Assembly (NCBI GenBank): GCA_022510505.1
Contig: JAFLTL010000009.1
Span: 17,313 to 81,312 of the forward strand
Direction: 5' to 3'
Length of the DNA stretch: 64,000 nt
Origin: Muribaculaceae bacterium
Lineage (GTDB): Bacteria; Bacteroidota; Bacteroidia; Bacteroidales; Muribaculaceae
Position numbers and translations under genes: made by a program. The notes below the pieces were generated by a model that had not been told where the DNA came from, did not search any database, and was given only the letters and a program-made list of their open reading frames with translations. This document shows positions 1 to 11,112 of the stretch, piece after piece; within the stretch, counting starts at the first letter, position 1; the number at the start of each line of letters is the position of its first letter.

Positions 1-665
1 CTTCAATCGGTGTGCTTGGAATATTGCTGGCAGGTTGGTCATCCAACAACAAATTCACACTGATAGGTGCCATGCGTTCAGGCGCTCAGATGGTCAGTTA
101 TGAGTTGTCAATAGGCCTGTCGGTTTTGACAATGGTTGCATTTGCAGGAACACTTAGTGTTGGCGGCATAGTCCAGGCTCAAGAAAGATTATGGTTTATC
201 TTCTCGGGACACATACCGGCCATTATAGCATTCATTATATATATGATAGCCGGAACAGCCGAAACAAACCGTGGTCCGTTTGACCTTCCCGAAGCAGAAA
301 GTGAACTGACAGCCGGTTATCACACCGAGTATTCGGGAATCCATTTCGGATTTTTCTATCTGGCTGAATACCTTAATTTGTTCATTGTTTCAGGAGTGGC
401 CTCTCTCCTCTTCTTGGGAGGTTGGATGCCGTTCCATGTCCCCGGATGGGAACAGTTCAACCACATAATGGACTACATCCCGGGTATCGTTTGGTTCCTT
501 GGAAAAGCTTTCTTCCTTTCGTTTATCATCATTTGGTTCAAATGGACTTTCCCTCGTTTGAGAATTGACCAATTGTTGTCGTTAGAATGGAAATATCTTC
601 TTCCAATAAATCTTGTCAATCTCGTGCTGATGGTTTTGATCATTGTTTACGGGGCCCATATCTAA
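1..665 (+). CDS. nuoH: NADH-quinone oxidoreductase subunit H (5'-truncated by window edge)
   Basis: This is the membrane subunit of respiratory complex I that forms most of the quinone-binding chamber next to the peripheral arm. The reading frame is open to the left edge, so the true start lies outside the window; the GTG at 12 is internal. Visible hallmarks are the [10 protein letters not shown] loop, the [13 protein letters not shown] helix and the conserved acidic loop [20 protein letters not shown], followed by C-terminal membrane helices. The last codon is only 39 bases before atpD, with no terminator between, so nuoH appears to be transcribed into the ATP synthase genes. In a typical nuo operon the next gene would be nuoI. 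Confidence 0.96.
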   Translation, partial: SIGVLGILLAGWSSNNKFTLIGAMRSGAQMVSYELSIGLSVLTMVAFAGTLSVGGIVQAQERLWFIFSGHIPAIIAFIIYMIAGTAETNRGPFDLPEAESELTAGYHTEYSGIHFGFFYLAEYLNLFIVSGVASLLFLGGWMPFHVPGWEQFNHIMDYIPGIVWFLGKAFFLSFIIIWFKWTFPRLRIDQLLSLEWKYLLPINLVNLVLMVLIIVYGAHI

Positions 666-2210
<1,545 letters not shown>

Positions 2211-2212
2211 TT

Positions 2213-2461
2213 ATGACATTAAAAGTTATTTCTCCACAGGACATCCTCTTTGAAGGTCAAGTTGAAATGGTGAATTTACCAGGTCAAATGGGGTCCTTTA
2301 CAGTATTGAGGAACCACGCGTCACTGATTTCAGCTCTCGTAGAGGGAAAGGTTGGATATCGTCGGGAAGGTCATGGTGATAATGTGGCCCCCGAGGAAAT
2401 TTCAATTCCTGGTGGAATAGCAGTTGTCGATAATAATATTATATCAGTGTGTGTGAATTAA
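2213..2461 (+). CDS. atpC: F1Fo ATP synthase subunit epsilon (short form)
   Basis: Central-stalk subunit, 82 residues from the ATG at 2213; a TTG two codons earlier overlaps the atpD stop and is not needed. The beta-sandwich features are visible: VISPQDILFEGQVEMVNLPGQ, then GSFTVLRNHASLISAL. The protein ends where the C-terminal helical hairpin would begin in E. coli. That hairpin is the part that inhibits ATP hydrolysis, so this enzyme must lack epsilon-type inhibition. Short epsilon subunits are known from Bacteroidetes and Chlorobi, so this is probably lineage-typical and not a truncation. Confidence 0.93.
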   Translation: MTLKVISPQDILFEGQVEMVNLPGQMGSFTVLRNHASLISALVEGKVGYRREGHGDNVAPEEISIPGGIAVVDNNIISVCVN

Positions 2462-2482
2462 CCATTGTAACGTCTCCTGAGA

Positions 2483-3643
2483 ATGTATAAAAAGATAGCC
2501 TTATTGTTGTCCCTGATGCTTGTAGCGTTGACTGGCAGTTTCAAAACGGCTGCCCAGGACAATGTTGTCGAGAACATAGAGGAAGCGGAAGAAGCACAGG
2601 GTCTTGACATAAAAGGCATAATTTTCGAACATCTTGGTGATGGCTACGGATGGGAGGTTCCATTCAGTCACGAGAAAAGGATTCCATTACCAATAATAGT
2701 ATGGGGAAGTGACGGGCTGCATATTTTCTCTTCTTCGAGAGTTGCCCATGGAAAAGAATATGTCGATGGAAACGCAACATTTAGAATTTCAGAAGAAGGG
2801 AAATATAAGGGCAAGCTGGTAGAGATTGTCAACGGCGAGGAATCAAGGCCTTTTGATTTGTCGATTACGAAAAATGTCCTGGCTATTTTTATAGCCTGTA
2901 TTATAGTGATATTCTGTTGCCTGATGCTGGCTCATTGGCACCGAACACAAAGTTTCAAAGCTCCCCGAAAAGGTCTAGGTGCTTTTGAAGCCCTGATTGA
3001 ATTCATTTACAACGGAGTTGTGAAGAATACTTTGAAAGAGAATGCCCCACGTTTTGCGCCTTATCTACTAACGGTGTTCCTCTTTATATTCTTCATGAAT
3101 CTATTGGGATTGATAGTAGTTTTCCCTGGAGGTGCAAATGTTACCGGAAACATTGCTATCACTCTAGTATTGGCTATAATCACATTCCTCGTGACCAACA
3201 TCTTTGGCACGAAACATTATTGGAAAGAGATATTTTGGCCCGACGTACCCTTATGGCTGAAGTTCCCAATTCCAATCATGCCTTTCATCGAACTTTTCGG
3301 AATCTTTACCAAACCGGCGGCGTTGACAGTTCGTCTATTTGCCAATATGATGGGAGGACACATGATAGTCATTGTCTTGACGCTGTTGATATTCATATTC
3401 GCGGCAATGGGTCCGATTGTCATGGGAGGAACGGCTGTGGTGTCGGTCTTGTTTTCGGTATTCATGCTGCTGATCGATGTACTGGTCAGTTTTATCCAGG
3501 CCTACGTATTCACTTTGCTCTCTACCCTCTTCATATCTCTTGCCCAGGAAAGAGAGCATCATAAAGAGGAAGAAGAAGAAAAAGAGTTGAAAAAAGAGGA
3601 TACCACGACTCCTCTTGTATCAACGGCAACAGTTAAGAATTAA
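2483..3643 (+). CDS. atpB: F1Fo ATP synthase subunit a
   Basis: Membrane stator subunit that forms the proton half-channels against the c-ring. It is 386 residues, well over the roughly 270 of E. coli. It begins with a signal-peptide-like segment (MYKKIALLLSLMLVALTGSF) and a periplasmic region of about 100 residues before the first conserved membrane helix. This long N-terminus is common in Bacteroidetes. The essential arginine is R284 in the helix AALTVRLFANMMGGH. The C-terminus is a highly charged Glu/Lys tail. No separate atpI-like gene lies before it; the gap to atpC is 21 bases. Confidence 0.96.
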   Translation: MYKKIALLLSLMLVALTGSFKTAAQDNVVENIEEAEEAQGLDIKGIIFEHLGDGYGWEVPFSHEKRIPLPIIVWGSDGLHIFSSSRVAHGKEYVDGNATFRISEEGKYKGKLVEIVNGEESRPFDLSITKNVLAIFIACIIVIFCCLMLAHWHRTQSFKAPRKGLGAFEALIEFIYNGVVKNTLKENAPRFAPYLLTVFLFIFFMNLLGLIVVFPGGANVTGNIAITLVLAIITFLVTNIFGTKHYWKEIFWPDVPLWLKFPIPIMPFIELFGIFTKPAALTVRLFANMMGGHMIVIVLTLLIFIFAAMGPIVMGGTAVVSVLFSVFMLLIDVLVSFIQAYVFTLLSTLFISLAQEREHHKEEEEEKELKKEDTTTPLVSTATVKN

Positions 3644-3679
3644 AAATAAACCAATCAAACAACTAATAAATTTAAAACC

Positions 3680-3922
3680 ATGTTAGGATTAATTTTACTT
3701 GCCGACGCAATCGTTGGATTAGGAGCAAGCATTGGAGCCGCAATAGCAGCCATTGGAGCTGGTATAGGCATTGGTAAGATCGGAGGTTCGGCAATGGAAG
3801 CCATTGCTCGCCAACCCGAATCAGCTGGAGAAATCCGAAGCAATATGATTGTAATTGCAGCTCTTGTAGAAGGTGTTGCTTTGTTCGCAATCATCATTTG
3901 CATTTTGGCTCTCTTCGTATAA
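3680..3922 (+). CDS. atpE: F1Fo ATP synthase subunit c (H+-type proteolipid)
   Basis: Rotor-ring proteolipid, 80 residues and two helices joined by the polar loop ARQPE. The ion-binding carboxylate is E64 in LVEGVALF. Two marks of sodium-binding c subunits are missing: the position matching Gln32 of the Ilyobacter tartaricus protein is I31, and the residue after the carboxylate is Gly, not Ser or Thr. The ring is therefore predicted to carry protons. The 36-base gap before it is A-rich, as in well-translated Bacteroidetes leaders. Confidence 0.96.
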   Translation: MLGLILLADAIVGLGASIGAAIAAIGAGIGIGKIGGSAMEAIARQPESAGEIRSNMIVIAALVEGVALFAIIICILALFV

Positions 3923-3962
3923 TAGACAATCGCAATCAATCACTCATTCACATTCTTAGAAA

Positions 3963-4460
3963 GTGGAACTATTCACTCCTGAATCGGGGCTGATTATTTG
4001 GATGTTCGTGGCATTTGCCATTCTTTTCCTCATTTTGTGGAAATTTGCATGGCCATCCATCATGAAAGGAATCGACGGTCGCGCCGATTTCATCGACAAG
4101 GGTGTTGAATATGCTCAAAATGCCAAGGAGCAACTGGATGGAGCCCGAAAAGAAGCCGATGAGATTCTGGCTCAGGCTCGTCGTCAGCAAGCCGATATGC
4201 TTCGCGAAGCCGATCGCATGAAGAGCGAAATTGTGGAAGAAGCGCGTTCGGCTGCTCAGATTGAAGCAAATAAAGTCATGGAGCAAGCAAAAGTCTCAAT
4301 TGCCCAGGCACGTAAAGAAGCCGAGCAAAGTTTGAAGGCCGAGGTTGGCTCTATAGCTTTAGACATTGCCACAAAGGTTGTGAAAAATCAGTTGCAGGAC
4401 CAAAAGGCCCAGGCAAAACTGGTTGACACTTTAATGGATGAAATGGCCAATAATAACTAA
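3963..4460 (+). CDS. atpF: F1Fo ATP synthase subunit b
   Basis: Peripheral-stalk subunit of 165 residues. One N-terminal membrane helix (GLIIWMFVAFAILFLILWKF) is followed by a long charged helix rich in Ala, Glu, Lys and Gln that would dimerise as a coiled coil and bind subunit delta. The start is a GTG at 3963; the peptide MELFTPESG matches the usual Bacteroidetes b-subunit opening, so GTG is accepted although weaker than ATG. It is followed six bases later by atpH. Confidence 0.94.
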   Translation: MELFTPESGLIIWMFVAFAILFLILWKFAWPSIMKGIDGRADFIDKGVEYAQNAKEQLDGARKEADEILAQARRQQADMLREADRMKSEIVEEARSAAQIEANKVMEQAKVSIAQARKEAEQSLKAEVGSIALDIATKVVKNQLQDQKAQAKLVDTLMDEMANNN

Positions 4461-4466
4461 AGAAGA

Positions 4467-5030
4467 ATGGACAACGGTCTGATACCTGCACGTTATGCCA
4501 AGGCATTATATAAGTATGCCTTGGAGAAGCATGTTGCTGTGGGAATATATGATGCAATGGGCAATCTCGACCGATCGTTCACTTCTGTATTGGGGCAGAA
4601 ATTAAAAGAATCTCTCTCTAATCCTTCGGTTAAAGATCCCACAAAGCGGGAATTGATTATGGCTGCAGCCGGTTTTCACGGTCAGGCAACCAAGGAATCG
4701 GACGTTTTGAACGATTTCATCACTTTGTTGATAAAGAATAACCGCATTAGTGAATTGAGGGGCATTGTAAATGCCTACGGTAGTCTTTATCGTAAGGAAA
4801 ACAAAATAAGACAAGTTCATGTCACATGGGCTTCAGAACCCGACAAAGAGAATGAGGAACGCCTAAAATCGATGATCCAGCAAAAATTAGGCGAATCTCC
4901 TATGGAATATTCATCAAGCATCAATCCTTCCTTAATCGGAGGGTTTAAGGTTGCCATAGACAATGAGCAGTTGGATGCTTCGGTTGAGAATGAACTTCGT
5001 CAGTTGCGTCAAAAGTTACTCAGTAAATAA
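4467..5030 (+). CDS. atpH: F1Fo ATP synthase subunit delta
   Basis: Peripheral-stalk cap that connects subunit b to the top of the alpha3beta3 head; 187 residues is normal. The family pattern is visible as [11 protein letters not shown] at the N-terminus, the central [18 protein letters not shown] helix, and the C-terminal block [20 protein letters not shown]. It starts at ATG 4467, six bases after atpF, and ends five bases before atpA, consistent with co-translation. Confidence 0.94.
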   Translation: MDNGLIPARYAKALYKYALEKHVAVGIYDAMGNLDRSFTSVLGQKLKESLSNPSVKDPTKRELIMAAAGFHGQATKESDVLNDFITLLIKNNRISELRGIVNAYGSLYRKENKIRQVHVTWASEPDKENEERLKSMIQQKLGESPMEYSSSINPSLIGGFKVAIDNEQLDASVENELRQLRQKLLSK

Positions 5031-5035
5031 GAACC

Positions 5036-6619
5036 ATGTCAACAATAAATCCCAGCGAAATCTCCCAGATTCTCAAGCAGCAGCTTGAAAACGTCAATTC
5101 AAAAGTAAGTTTTGAGGAGACCGGTAAAGTCCTTGAAGTGGGTGACGGCGTTGCCCATGTCTACGGACTTGACAAAGTCCGTTCCAATGAACTCGTAGAA
5201 TTTGAAAACGGTGTGAAGGGTGTAGCGCTCAACCTGGAAGAAAGTAATGTGGGCGTGATTCTTCTGAACAACGTTAACAGCGTGACCGAGGGTATGAGCG
5301 TAAAACGAACCGGTGAAATTGCTTCCATTCCGGTAGGCGACGGTTTGTTCGGACGTGTCATAAATGTTCTTGGAGAACCTATCGACGGTTTAGGTCCCAT
5401 TTCGGGAAATTTGATCCGTTTGCCACTTGAGAGGAAGGCTCCGGGAGTAATTTTCCGCCAACCGGTAACTCAGCCTTTGCAAACCGGTATCAAGGCAGTT
5501 GACTCGATGGTTCCCATTGGTCGTGGACAAAGAGAACTTATCATTGGCGATCGCCAGATTGGAAAAACGGCTATCGCAATTGATACAATCATAAATCAGC
5601 GCAAGAATTTCGAGGATGGCAAACCTGTGTTCTGCATATATGTCGCTATAGGTCAGAAAGCTTCATCAATTGCAGCAACTGTTGAATCGCTTAGAAAACA
5701 TGGTGCGATGGATTACACGGTTGTTGTTGCAGCTTCGGCATCTGATTCAGCTTCAATGCGCTATTATTCTCCATTTGCTGGTGTTGCAATAGGAGAATAC
5801 ATTCGCGATACAGGACGTGATGCATTGATTGTCTATGACGATCTCTCGAAACAAGCTGTGGCTTACCGTGAGATTTCATTGATATTGAAGCGTCCCTCGG
5901 GACGTGAAGCCTATCCGGGTGATATTTTCTATCTACATTCTCGCCTTCTTGAAAGAGCAGCCAAAATTATCGACAATCAAAAAGTTGCCGAGATGATGAA
6001 TGACCTCCCAGAGGTTCTCAAGCCAATCGTCAAAGGAGGAGGTTCATTGACAGCGCTTCCCATAATCGAGACCCAGGCAGGAGACGTATCGGCTTATATC
6101 CCAACCAATGTAATTTCAATTACTGACGGTCAGATATATCTTGAGACATCACTGTTCAACCGAGGTATTCGACCGGCTATAAATGTCGGTATATCGGTAT
6201 CACGTGTCGGAGGTAACGCTCAAATCAAGGCGATGAAAAAGGTTGCAGGCACCCTGAAGATTGACCAGGCCCAGTTCCGCGAGTTGGAATCGTTCACCCA
6301 ATTTGGTGGCGACATTGATGCGGTCACGGCTCGAGTTATTGACCGAGGACGTAAGAATGAACGTCTTTTGATTCAACCTCAATACTCTCCTCTGCCGGTT
6401 GAAGAAGAGGTTGCCATAATCTTTTGTGGCGTGAACGGACTGCTTTCCAATGTTCCTGTCGATAAAGTTGCTGAATTCGAGAAATCGTTCCTCCAATTGC
6501 TTCATGCAAAATATCAGAGCGATGTTCTTGATGAAATAAAGAACAAAGGTCAGCTGACTGATGACATTGCATCCAAACTAACCGAGGCTGCGGCTGACGT
6601 TGCTGGACGCTACAATTAA
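5036..6619 (+). CDS. atpA: F1Fo ATP synthase subunit alpha
   Basis: Non-catalytic nucleotide-binding subunit of F1, 527 residues. The P-loop [10 protein letters not shown], the segment [12 protein letters not shown], the Walker B region [17 protein letters not shown] and the arginine-finger stretch [11 protein letters not shown] are all present. The N-terminus ([15 protein letters not shown]) matches the helix that binds subunit delta. It lies between atpH and atpG at spacings of 5 and 15 bases. Confidence 0.98.
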   Translation: MSTINPSEISQILKQQLENVNSKVSFEETGKVLEVGDGVAHVYGLDKVRSNELVEFENGVKGVALNLEESNVGVILLNNVNSVTEGMSVKRTGEIASIPVGDGLFGRVINVLGEPIDGLGPISGNLIRLPLERKAPGVIFRQPVTQPLQTGIKAVDSMVPIGRGQRELIIGDRQIGKTAIAIDTIINQRKNFEDGKPVFCIYVAIGQKASSIAATVESLRKHGAMDYTVVVAASASDSASMRYYSPFAGVAIGEYIRDTGRDALIVYDDLSKQAVAYREISLILKRPSGREAYPGDIFYLHSRLLERAAKIIDNQKVAEMMNDLPEVLKPIVKGGGSLTALPIIETQAGDVSAYIPTNVISITDGQIYLETSLFNRGIRPAINVGISVSRVGGNAQIKAMKKVAGTLKIDQAQFRELESFTQFGGDIDAVTARVIDRGRKNERLLIQPQYSPLPVEEEVAIIFCGVNGLLSNVPVDKVAEFEKSFLQLLHAKYQSDVLDEIKNKGQLTDDIASKLTEAAADVAGRYN

Positions 6620-6634
6620 TAATAACGATAAAGC

Positions 6635-7516
6635 ATGGCCACCCTAAGAGAGTTAAAAGGAAGAATTGGTTCGGTAGCTTCGTCGGAGAAGATTACCGGA
6701 GCGATGAAAATGATTTCCTCGGCAAAGATGCATAAGGCTGAAGGGGCATTGCGTCGTCTTCAACCCTATCGGAGCCAAGTCGAGACAGTAATTTCATCAT
6801 TGCTTGGATCGGACGCCATGTTTGAATCACCATTGATTGAGAAGCGCGATGTGAAGAATTGCGCGATTGTAATTTGGGGAAGTGATGACGGTTTATGTGG
6901 CGCTTACAATGCCAATCTTGCCAAACTGATACCAGAATCGGTAAAGAAAATCAAAGATTCATGTGGCAATGATGTCCATATAAAGATTTTCACTGTCGGT
7001 TCAAAAATGTTTAAGGCGGCCCGTAAATATTCCTCGGCCGAAGTGGAAATCCAACCAATCACATCGGTATCATCGAAGAGTGAAGGTAGCGATTTGAAGA
7101 ACTTCCTAAATGAAATGATTGAAAAGTTTGTTTCGGGCGAGTTTGACCGGGTTGACGTCCTTTACATGAACTTTATCAGCGCGAGCCGTCAGCGGTCGGT
7201 GTTCTCTACGCTTTTGCCTGTTGAATCGGGTGAGTTCAAGGGAGTAGATTCAAAAAATCAATCAAAACCTTATATTTTCGAACCCGATGCCAAGAGTATT
7301 TTTGACAAGGTTGTGCCAATGTATCTGTTGGCGGTAACCGAGGATATCTTCACTGAAAATCGCGCGTCGGAGCAGGCAGCTCGTGTCATGGCAATGCAAA
7401 GTGCTAACGATAACGCAAAGAAACTTCTCGAACAACTTCGACTTGAATATAACAAACTTCGTCAACAGGCAATTACTAATGAGTTGCTTGACATTGTCGG
7501 AGGACAGATTAGATAA
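6635..7516 (+). CDS. atpG: F1Fo ATP synthase subunit gamma
   Basis: Central rotor shaft, 293 residues. The N-terminal coiled-coil strand (LRELKGRIGSVASSEKITGAMKMIS) and the C-terminal partner strand (NAKKLLEQLRLEYNKLRQQAITNELLDI) are both recognisable, with the Rossmann-like middle domain containing SDDGLCGAYNANL. It is the last ATP synthase gene. Only 14 bases separate it from nuoI, with no hairpin or promoter box, so transcription is expected to continue into the second half of the nuo genes. Confidence 0.97.
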   Translation: MATLRELKGRIGSVASSEKITGAMKMISSAKMHKAEGALRRLQPYRSQVETVISSLLGSDAMFESPLIEKRDVKNCAIVIWGSDDGLCGAYNANLAKLIPESVKKIKDSCGNDVHIKIFTVGSKMFKAARKYSSAEVEIQPITSVSSKSEGSDLKNFLNEMIEKFVSGEFDRVDVLYMNFISASRQRSVFSTLLPVESGEFKGVDSKNQSKPYIFEPDAKSIFDKVVPMYLLAVTEDIFTENRASEQAARVMAMQSANDNAKKLLEQLRLEYNKLRQQAITNELLDIVGGQIR

Positions 7517-7530
7517 ATCTATCAGTAAAA

Positions 7531-8154
7531 ATGGGTAGTGTAAAAGATTATTTTTCGTCACTTGCGAGCGGAGTATCAAGCCTCCTGAAAGGAATGCAGG
7601 TCACAGCCAAAGAGTTTGTGACTCCGAAAATCACGGAGAGGTATCCTGAGAACCGTGAGACACTTAACATTCCGCAACGTTTTCGCGCATGTCTTGAATT
7701 GATATATGACAGCGAGGGTAACCATCGCTGTATAGCATGCGGCACGTGTGAACGGATGTGTCCGAATGGAACCATCTCTTTAGAGATTAAGACAGTAGAC
7801 ACATGGGACGGAAAAAAGAAAAAGAAATTAGATAAATACATTTACGATTTAGGCAGTTGTACATTCTGCCAGCTTTGCGTGACGTGGTGTCCTACAAACG
7901 CTTTGGAATTCAGCAATGACTTTGAACAAGCGGTTTTCACACGTTCCAAGTTGGTAAAACAACTAAATTACCTTCCCGAAAAACCCGAACCGGAACCAAC
8001 CGAAGAGGAGAAAGCCAAATTGTTGGCCGAGAGGGAAGCAAAAATAGCCGCAGCAAAAGCAGCTGCGGCTGCTAAGGCTGCAGCTGCAGCTAAAGCGAAG
8101 GCTTCTGAAGCGCCCACAGAAGCGCCTAAATCGCAACCGGAAAACGAAAATTGA
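7531..8154 (+). CDS. nuoI: NADH-quinone oxidoreductase subunit I with Ala/Lys-rich tail
   Basis: Peripheral-arm subunit carrying two [4Fe-4S] clusters that hand electrons towards the quinone site. The two ferredoxin motifs are CIACGTCERMCPN and CTFCQLCVTWCPT, at roughly residues 70-116. From about residue 150 there is a Pro/Glu linker and then a low-complexity stretch of Ala and Lys (about residues 168-192), ending in PTEAPKSQPENEN. That tail is absent from standard NuoI and is probably disordered or a single charged helix. It follows atpG by 14 bases and precedes nuoJ by 20. Confidence 0.95.
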   Translation: MGSVKDYFSSLASGVSSLLKGMQVTAKEFVTPKITERYPENRETLNIPQRFRACLELIYDSEGNHRCIACGTCERMCPNGTISLEIKTVDTWDGKKKKKLDKYIYDLGSCTFCQLCVTWCPTNALEFSNDFEQAVFTRSKLVKQLNYLPEKPEPEPTEEEKAKLLAEREAKIAAAKAAAAAKAAAAAKAKASEAPTEAPKSQPENEN

Positions 8155-8174
8155 AAAACTGAAAAATTAATATT

Positions 8175-8687
8175 ATGGTATCTGTAGGAAGCTTTATCGC
8201 GTATTTGATCATTGCATTGGTGATGGTCATTTTCTCGGTACTTGCTGTGACAACCCGCAAGATATTGCGGGCAGCCACCTATCTCCTGTTCGTACTGTTT
8301 GCTACCGCAGCAGCCTATTTCCAACTTGACTATGAGTTTCTAGGGGCTGTCCAAATAGCAGTTTACGCCGGAGGTATAGTAGTTCTATTCGTGTTCTCGA
8401 TTCTTTTGACAAGTCACCCGGGTGACAACACCGCGGTTCTTAAGACAAAGAAAAGAATCCCGGCTCTCATTGGTTCTGTGGCCTTGTTCGCACTCGTTGC
8501 GTGGTCACTGATTGATAGAGTGTGTGACTATGTTTCCATACCTAAAATGTCGTTTCTTACGATGAAGGATTTGGGCACATCACTCATGGGGACAGGACAT
8601 GGACAATATCTTCTGCCTTTTGAGGCAGTCAGTGTGTTGTTACTCGCATGTATAATTGGCGGCATCGTGATTGCCCGTAAACGATAG
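8175..8687 (+). CDS. nuoJ: NADH-quinone oxidoreductase subunit J
   Basis: Membrane-arm subunit of complex I, 170 residues, with about five hydrophobic helices. The diagnostic third helix with its pi-bulge region reads FLGAVQIAVYAGGIVVLFVF, which is the NuoJ signature. It lies between nuoI and nuoK with a 9-base gap to nuoK. Confidence 0.94.
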   Translation: MVSVGSFIAYLIIALVMVIFSVLAVTTRKILRAATYLLFVLFATAAAYFQLDYEFLGAVQIAVYAGGIVVLFVFSILLTSHPGDNTAVLKTKKRIPALIGSVALFALVAWSLIDRVCDYVSIPKMSFLTMKDLGTSLMGTGHGQYLLPFEAVSVLLLACIIGGIVIARKR

Positions 8688-8696
8688 AGAACGACT

Positions 8697-9008
8697 ATGG
8701 AAATACCAATGATATGTTATCTGCTTCCGGCATTATTTATGTTTTGCTGCGGAGTATACGGTTTCATAACACGAAAGAACATGATTGCCATGCTCATCTC
8801 CCTTGAGTTGATGTTGAATGGTGTAGATCTTAACTTTGTTGTGTTCAACCGTTATCTTTTCCCAGGAAGTCTCGACGGAATGATGTTCACACTATTCGCC
8901 ATTGCTATTGCTGCTGCTGAAACAGCACTTGCGATTGCGATTATTATAAATGTTTTCCGAATCGCCAAGGACATTGATGTTCAGGATTTAACAAAAATGA
9001 AATTCTAA
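8697..9008 (+). CDS. nuoK: NADH-quinone oxidoreductase subunit K
   Basis: Small three-helix antiporter-like subunit of complex I, 103 residues. The membrane glutamates of the family are seen in ISLELMLNGVDLNFV and in AIAAAETALAIAII; these carry the proton path through NuoK. It is nine bases before nuoL. Confidence 0.95.
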   Translation: MEIPMICYLLPALFMFCCGVYGFITRKNMIAMLISLELMLNGVDLNFVVFNRYLFPGSLDGMMFTLFAIAIAAAETALAIAIIINVFRIAKDIDVQDLTKMKF

Positions 9009-9017
9009 GTAAGTTCC

Positions 9018-11081
9018 ATGGAGTCGACATTACCAATCTTAATTCTTGCTTTGCCCCTGTTCACATTCCTTTTGTTAGGGTTATTGGGCAAATACATGAA
9101 GCATGGTCTGGCAGGTTGCATAGGAACTGCCTCCATGGGTGTCACAGCGACATTAGCCTATATCACGGCCTTCACCTATTTCTTTTCGGGGTCTCCCCTC
9201 TTCATGAATGCATTTGGAGAGAGACTTCAATCAATAGTGTTTAACGTTACATGGTTGCAATTTACTCCTGATATAGTTGATGCGGCCGGACAAGTTATAA
9301 AATCGGGATTGGCCATTCGTCTTGGATTCCTTCTGGATTCCATATCGGCCATGATGCTGATAGTCATCACCACCATCTCGTTCATGGTTCATCTCTACAG
9401 TAACGGTTATATGAGAGATCATGACGGAACCCCGGAAAAAGGATTCCAGAGGTTCTTTGCCTATCTGTCATTATTCTCATTCTCAATGCTTGGTCTGGTA
9501 GTTGCAACTAATATCTTCCAGATGTATATTTTCTGGGAACTTGTTGGAGCTTCCTCCTATCTGTTGATTGGTTTCTACTATACCAAACCGTCGGCGGTCT
9601 CGGCATCTAAAAAGGCGTTCATCGTAACACGTTTCGCCGACCTAGGTTTCTTGATTGGAATCTTGATACTCAGCTATTATACCGGCACCTTCAATTTCAC
9701 CGAACTGACATCGGCTCCGGTTGCCGGAATGGACAATACATTTGCAGTTAGCTTGGGTACTGCCGAAAATATTAAAAACATATTTGCCACAAGTGCCGCT
9801 CCCGTCTTTTTGGGTGGTTCGGTTCTAACATGGGCATTGGTTTTGATTTTCGTTGGCGGCATGGGAAAATCGGCCATGATGCCTCTTCACATTTGGCTTC
9901 CCGATGCTATGGAAGGTCCCACTCCAGTGTCGGCCTTGATTCATGCTGCAACAATGGTTGTAGCCGGTGTTTATTTAGTTGCGCGCCTGTTCCCTCTATA
10001 TCTGATGGAGATAACATCGCTGGAGATTGTCACAATTGTTGGAGCAGTAACAGCATTTTACGCTGCAATGGTTGCTTGTACCCAGGTTGACATCAAGCGA
10101 GTATTGGCCTTCTCAACCATTTCTCAAATAGCGTTTATGATGGTTTCCTTGGGTGTTGCTCGTCCCGAATATCACCATGGATTGGGATATATGGCCTCAA
10201 TGTTCCATCTGTTTACCCATGCAATGTTCAAAGCCTTGTTGTTCCTGGGAGCCGGGGCTATTATCCATGCTGTTGGAACCAACGATTACACCGGAATGCA
10301 TGGTTTGAGAAAATATATGCCCGTCACTCACTGGACTTTCCTGATTGGATGTTTAGCGATTGCAGGTATAATTCCATTTGCGGGTTTCTTCTCTAAGGAT
10401 GAAATTTTAACCGCTGTTTTCGGAGAATCACTCTACGGTTATCTGTGGATGACATGTGTTGCAGGAATGACAGCATTTTATATGTTCCGTCTTTATTTCC
10501 TTATCTTCTGGTGGAAAGACCACAAGGTACATGGTCATCATGCTCCAAAGGATCAGCCATGGACAATGACTGTTCCATTGGTGTTCCTTGCAGTGATGTC
10601 GATTTGTGCCGGTTGGTTCCCATTTGGAAACCTTGTCACCTGGAACGGTCATCCGATGTTTGAACATCTATCATTCTGGACAAACATTGACAACTTAAAC
10701 TGGTTTGTTGCAGCAGTGTCAATGGTTACTGCTTTGGGCGGAATCGGATTGGCATGGGTAATGTATCAAAAAGAGAACGACCTGCCACAAAAGGCTGCGA
10801 AACTTATCCCGAATTTATGGGACTGGTGTTACCATCGTTTCTATTGGGACGAACTTTACATGTGGGTCACCCACAGCGTTATCTTCCGCGGTATATGCAA
10901 ACCAATAGCATGGTTTGACCGTCACATAATCGATGGCTCGATGAACGGCCTGGCTTTTGTCACCAACAAACTCTCTGTCGCGATAAAAGGGCTACAGAGC
11001 GGAAGCACCCAGCGTTACGTATGGTTCTACCTTGTTGGTGCAGTTATTTTAGCGTTAATCACAGCGATTTGCACTATCTGA
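9018..11081 (+). CDS. nuoL: NADH-quinone oxidoreductase subunit L
   Basis: Distal Mrp-antiporter-like proton channel of complex I, 687 residues. The glutamate-bearing helix is in MYIFWELVGASSYLLIGFYY and the lysine-bearing region in GGMGKSAMMPLHIWLPDAME, followed by GPTPVSALIHAATMV. The extra C-terminal length beyond NuoM and NuoN corresponds to the lateral helix that clamps the membrane arm, with a final membrane anchor at the end. It is the longest gene of the cluster. Confidence 0.97.
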   Translation: MESTLPILILALPLFTFLLLGLLGKYMKHGLAGCIGTASMGVTATLAYITAFTYFFSGSPLFMNAFGERLQSIVFNVTWLQFTPDIVDAAGQVIKSGLAIRLGFLLDSISAMMLIVITTISFMVHLYSNGYMRDHDGTPEKGFQRFFAYLSLFSFSMLGLVVATNIFQMYIFWELVGASSYLLIGFYYTKPSAVSASKKAFIVTRFADLGFLIGILILSYYTGTFNFTELTSAPVAGMDNTFAVSLGTAENIKNIFATSAAPVFLGGSVLTWALVLIFVGGMGKSAMMPLHIWLPDAMEGPTPVSALIHAATMVVAGVYLVARLFPLYLMEITSLEIVTIVGAVTAFYAAMVACTQVDIKRVLAFSTISQIAFMMVSLGVARPEYHHGLGYMASMFHLFTHAMFKALLFLGAGAIIHAVGTNDYTGMHGLRKYMPVTHWTFLIGCLAIAGIIPFAGFFSKDEILTAVFGESLYGYLWMTCVAGMTAFYMFRLYFLIFWWKDHKVHGHHAPKDQPWTMTVPLVFLAVMSICAGWFPFGNLVTWNGHPMFEHLSFWTNIDNLNWFVAAVSMVTALGGIGLAWVMYQKENDLPQKAAKLIPNLWDWCYHRFYWDELYMWVTHSVIFRGICKPIAWFDRHIIDGSMNGLAFVTNKLSVAIKGLQSGSTQRYVWFYLVGAVILALITAICTI

Positions 11082-11112
11082 CAGTGCAGTTACCCAATCA
11101 TTATCAATAGTC

